A DNA stretch of 6,702 nucleotides, taken from Micavibrio sp. UBA2020. GTDB taxonomy: Bacteria; Pseudomonadota; Alphaproteobacteria; Micavibrionales; UBA2020. The position numbers and the translations under genes are program-made. Under the pieces are notes generated by a model, which ran no database searches, was not told the DNA's origin, and saw nothing but the letters and a program-made list of their open reading frames with translations. The stretch covers positions 1 to 6,702 of the forward strand of contig DDBY01000145.1 in assembly GCA_002334985.1 (NCBI GenBank), given 5' to 3'. This document shows, in pieces, positions 5,516-6,702 of this stretch. Position 1 is the stretch's first letter, and each line of letters opens with the position of its first letter.

Positions 5516-6702
5516 ATGACCGTATCCGATAAAGCAGCCCCTGTGCGTCGCCTTGACATGAACAGTCCGCAGGCGCGCGAGCAGGCGTTTCGTCAGGCCG
5601 TGGCCCTGCATGAAAAAGGGCAGAAAAAAGAAGCCGCGCTGGTTTACCGCGCGGTGCTGGCTGGCGACCCTGCGCATGCGCCGTCGTGGATAAACCTAGG
5701 CACGCTTTTGCGGGCGGAGGGGAAATTCTGGCCTGCCGCCGGATGTGCCGCGCGCGCTGTCGCGCTGTCGCCGGATAATCCGGCCTATCTTACCAATCTT
5801 GGCAATTGCTACGGCGACCTTGACCGCAAAGAAGAGGCTCTGGCCGCCCATGCGAAAGCTGCGGCGCTGAAGCCCGATGATGTGCTGATACGCAATAACT
5901 ACGCCATCGGCCTGCGCGAATTCGGCTGCTTTGAAGAAGCGCTGCGCGAATTCGATGCAGCGCTGAAGCTTAAACCTCAAGACCCGTCGCTTTTGTGGGA
6001 CCGTGCCATTACCGCGCTGCACCTCGGCCAGTACAAAGAAGGCTGGGATGCTTTTGAAATCCGCTGGCTGCAAAAGGGAATGAAACCGCGCCCCGAAACC
6101 GCCCCGCGCTGGCGCGGCGAGGATTTGAGCGGCAAAACCATTCTTGTTTACGAAGAACAGGGGTTCGGCGACAGCATGCTGTGCAGCCGATATCTGCCGC
6201 TGGTCAAGGCGCGGGGCGCGACAGTGATTGTGGAGTGCAAAAAACCGCTGCACCGCCTGTTCGCCGGTATCGGCGCGATTGATGTGCTGGCCGAAACCGC
6301 GCCGGAGGCGGGGACATACGATTACCAAGTGCCGATGATGAGTTTGCCCGGTATTTTCGGCACAACGCTTGAAAATATCCCAGCGCCGCCGCCGCTTGGG
6401 ATTGCCCCCGAATTGCCGCCCGCAGCGGCTATGATGTTGAAACAGGGCGCGGGCAAGCTGCGCGTGGGCATTGTATGGTCGGGCAGCGTGACCTTTGCGC
6501 GCAACCGTAAACGCGCCGTGGAGCTGGAGCGTTTCCTGCCGCTGGCCAGTATTCCGGGCGTGCAGCTTTACAGTCTGCAAAAAGGCCCCTGCGAAGGCGA
6601 TTTGCCTGAGAGCGGGGCGGAGGGGCTTATCCTGCCGCTCGGCCCGCTGATGAACGATTTCGCCGAAACCGCGGCGGCGCTGCAATCGCTGGATTTGATT
6701 AT
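5516..6702 (+). CDS. TPR protein with C-terminal GT9/GT41-like glycosyltransferase domain, C-terminus beyond window
   Basis: The frame is open from ATG 5516 to the window end: 395 complete codons and no stop, so the protein is truncated by the window. Residues about 21-190 are tetratricopeptide repeats of 34 residues; clear units start near 21, 55, 89, 123 and 157, for example YLTNLGNCYGDLDRKEEALA (91-110). From about 205 the sequence follows the glycosyltransferase fold common in proteobacterial TPR proteins: LVYEEQGFGDSMLCSRYLPL (210-229), VPMMSLP (272-278), then VGIVWSGS (317-324), RKRAVELERFLPL (331-343) and YSLQKG (352-357). The last residues, DFAETAAALQSLDLI (381-395), come just before where the family's VDTxxAHLAGA nucleotide-sugar loop should lie, outside the window. 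Such proteins probably glycosylate proteins or surface polymers; acceptor and sugar are unknown. The ribosome site is poor (CAGG about 9 bases upstream). A later ATG at 5558 has no better one, so the first ATG is kept. Confidence 0.88.
   Translation, partial: MTVSDKAAPVRRLDMNSPQAREQAFRQAVALHEKGQKKEAALVYRAVLAGDPAHAPSWINLGTLLRAEGKFWPAAGCAARAVALSPDNPAYLTNLGNCYGDLDRKEEALAAHAKAAALKPDDVLIRNNYAIGLREFGCFEEALREFDAALKLKPQDPSLLWDRAITALHLGQYKEGWDAFEIRWLQKGMKPRPETAPRWRGEDLSGKTILVYEEQGFGDSMLCSRYLPLVKARGATVIVECKKPLHRLFAGIGAIDVLAETAPEAGTYDYQVPMMSLPGIFGTTLENIPAPPPLGIAPELPPAAAMMLKQGAGKLRVGIVWSGSVTFARNRKRAVELERFLPLASIPGVQLYSLQKGPCEGDLPESGAEGLILPLGPLMNDFAETAAALQSLDLI

Noticed and set aside
5696..6685. Long 329-codon open frame on the minus strand
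   Set aside because: It is antisense to the TPR-glycosyltransferase gene, whose repeats and domain motifs are clear. The translated minus frame is rich in Arg, His and Gln and low in complexity, as expected of a shadow frame in GC-rich DNA.
1..6702. tRNA, rRNA, CRISPR array, insertion sequence, attachment site, riboswitch
   Set aside because: Reading both strands showed no tandem spacer-repeat pattern, no transposase wording, no terminal inverted repeats and no tRNA-like cloverleaf.

Overview
The window looks like a stretch of chromosome from a GC-rich proteobacterium, most plausibly an alphaproteobacterium. This rests on gene content, protein wording and codon style, with no rRNA or marker gene to confirm it. 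It holds eight protein-coding genes, two of them cut by the window edges. I see no RNA genes, mobile elements, CRISPR arrays or long repeats. All intergenic gaps are shorter than about 150 bases.

Left block, minus strand (1-1812). In transcription order this is an SdpR-like ArsR-family repressor, an exported glutathione-peroxidase-family protein 18 bases downstream, and then, behind its own strong-looking promoter, a protein with an ankyrin-like N-terminus and a nucleotidyltransferase motif that leaves the window at base 1.

Middle block, plus strand (1954-3781). Divergent from the repressor is a two-gene unit: a DCC (CxxC) thiol oxidoreductase domain fused to a DUF4166-like domain, followed by a class I SAM methyltransferase. 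The 141-base gap between the two blocks carries an imperfect 22-base palindrome that overlaps the -10 box and predicted start of the repressor promoter. This suggests an autoregulated divergent region joining a peroxidase, a thiol-redox protein and a methyltransferase, which is the most system-like arrangement in the window.

Right block (3785-6702). An orphan, short two-domain type II secretion F (GspF/PilC-like) membrane protein on the minus strand converges with the methyltransferase, with only 3 bases between stop codons. A divergent intergenic region with two candidate promoters separates it from a plus-strand NAD(P)-binding reductase of the COG2910 / NADH-flavin reductase type. Next comes a promoter, a leader hairpin and a TPR protein with a GT9/GT41-like glycosyltransferase domain that runs off the right edge.

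Most genes fall in recognisable families, and nothing amounts to a clearly undescribed system. The points most worth a second look are the redox-themed divergent region, the ankyrin-like/nucleotidyltransferase protein and the orphan F protein.
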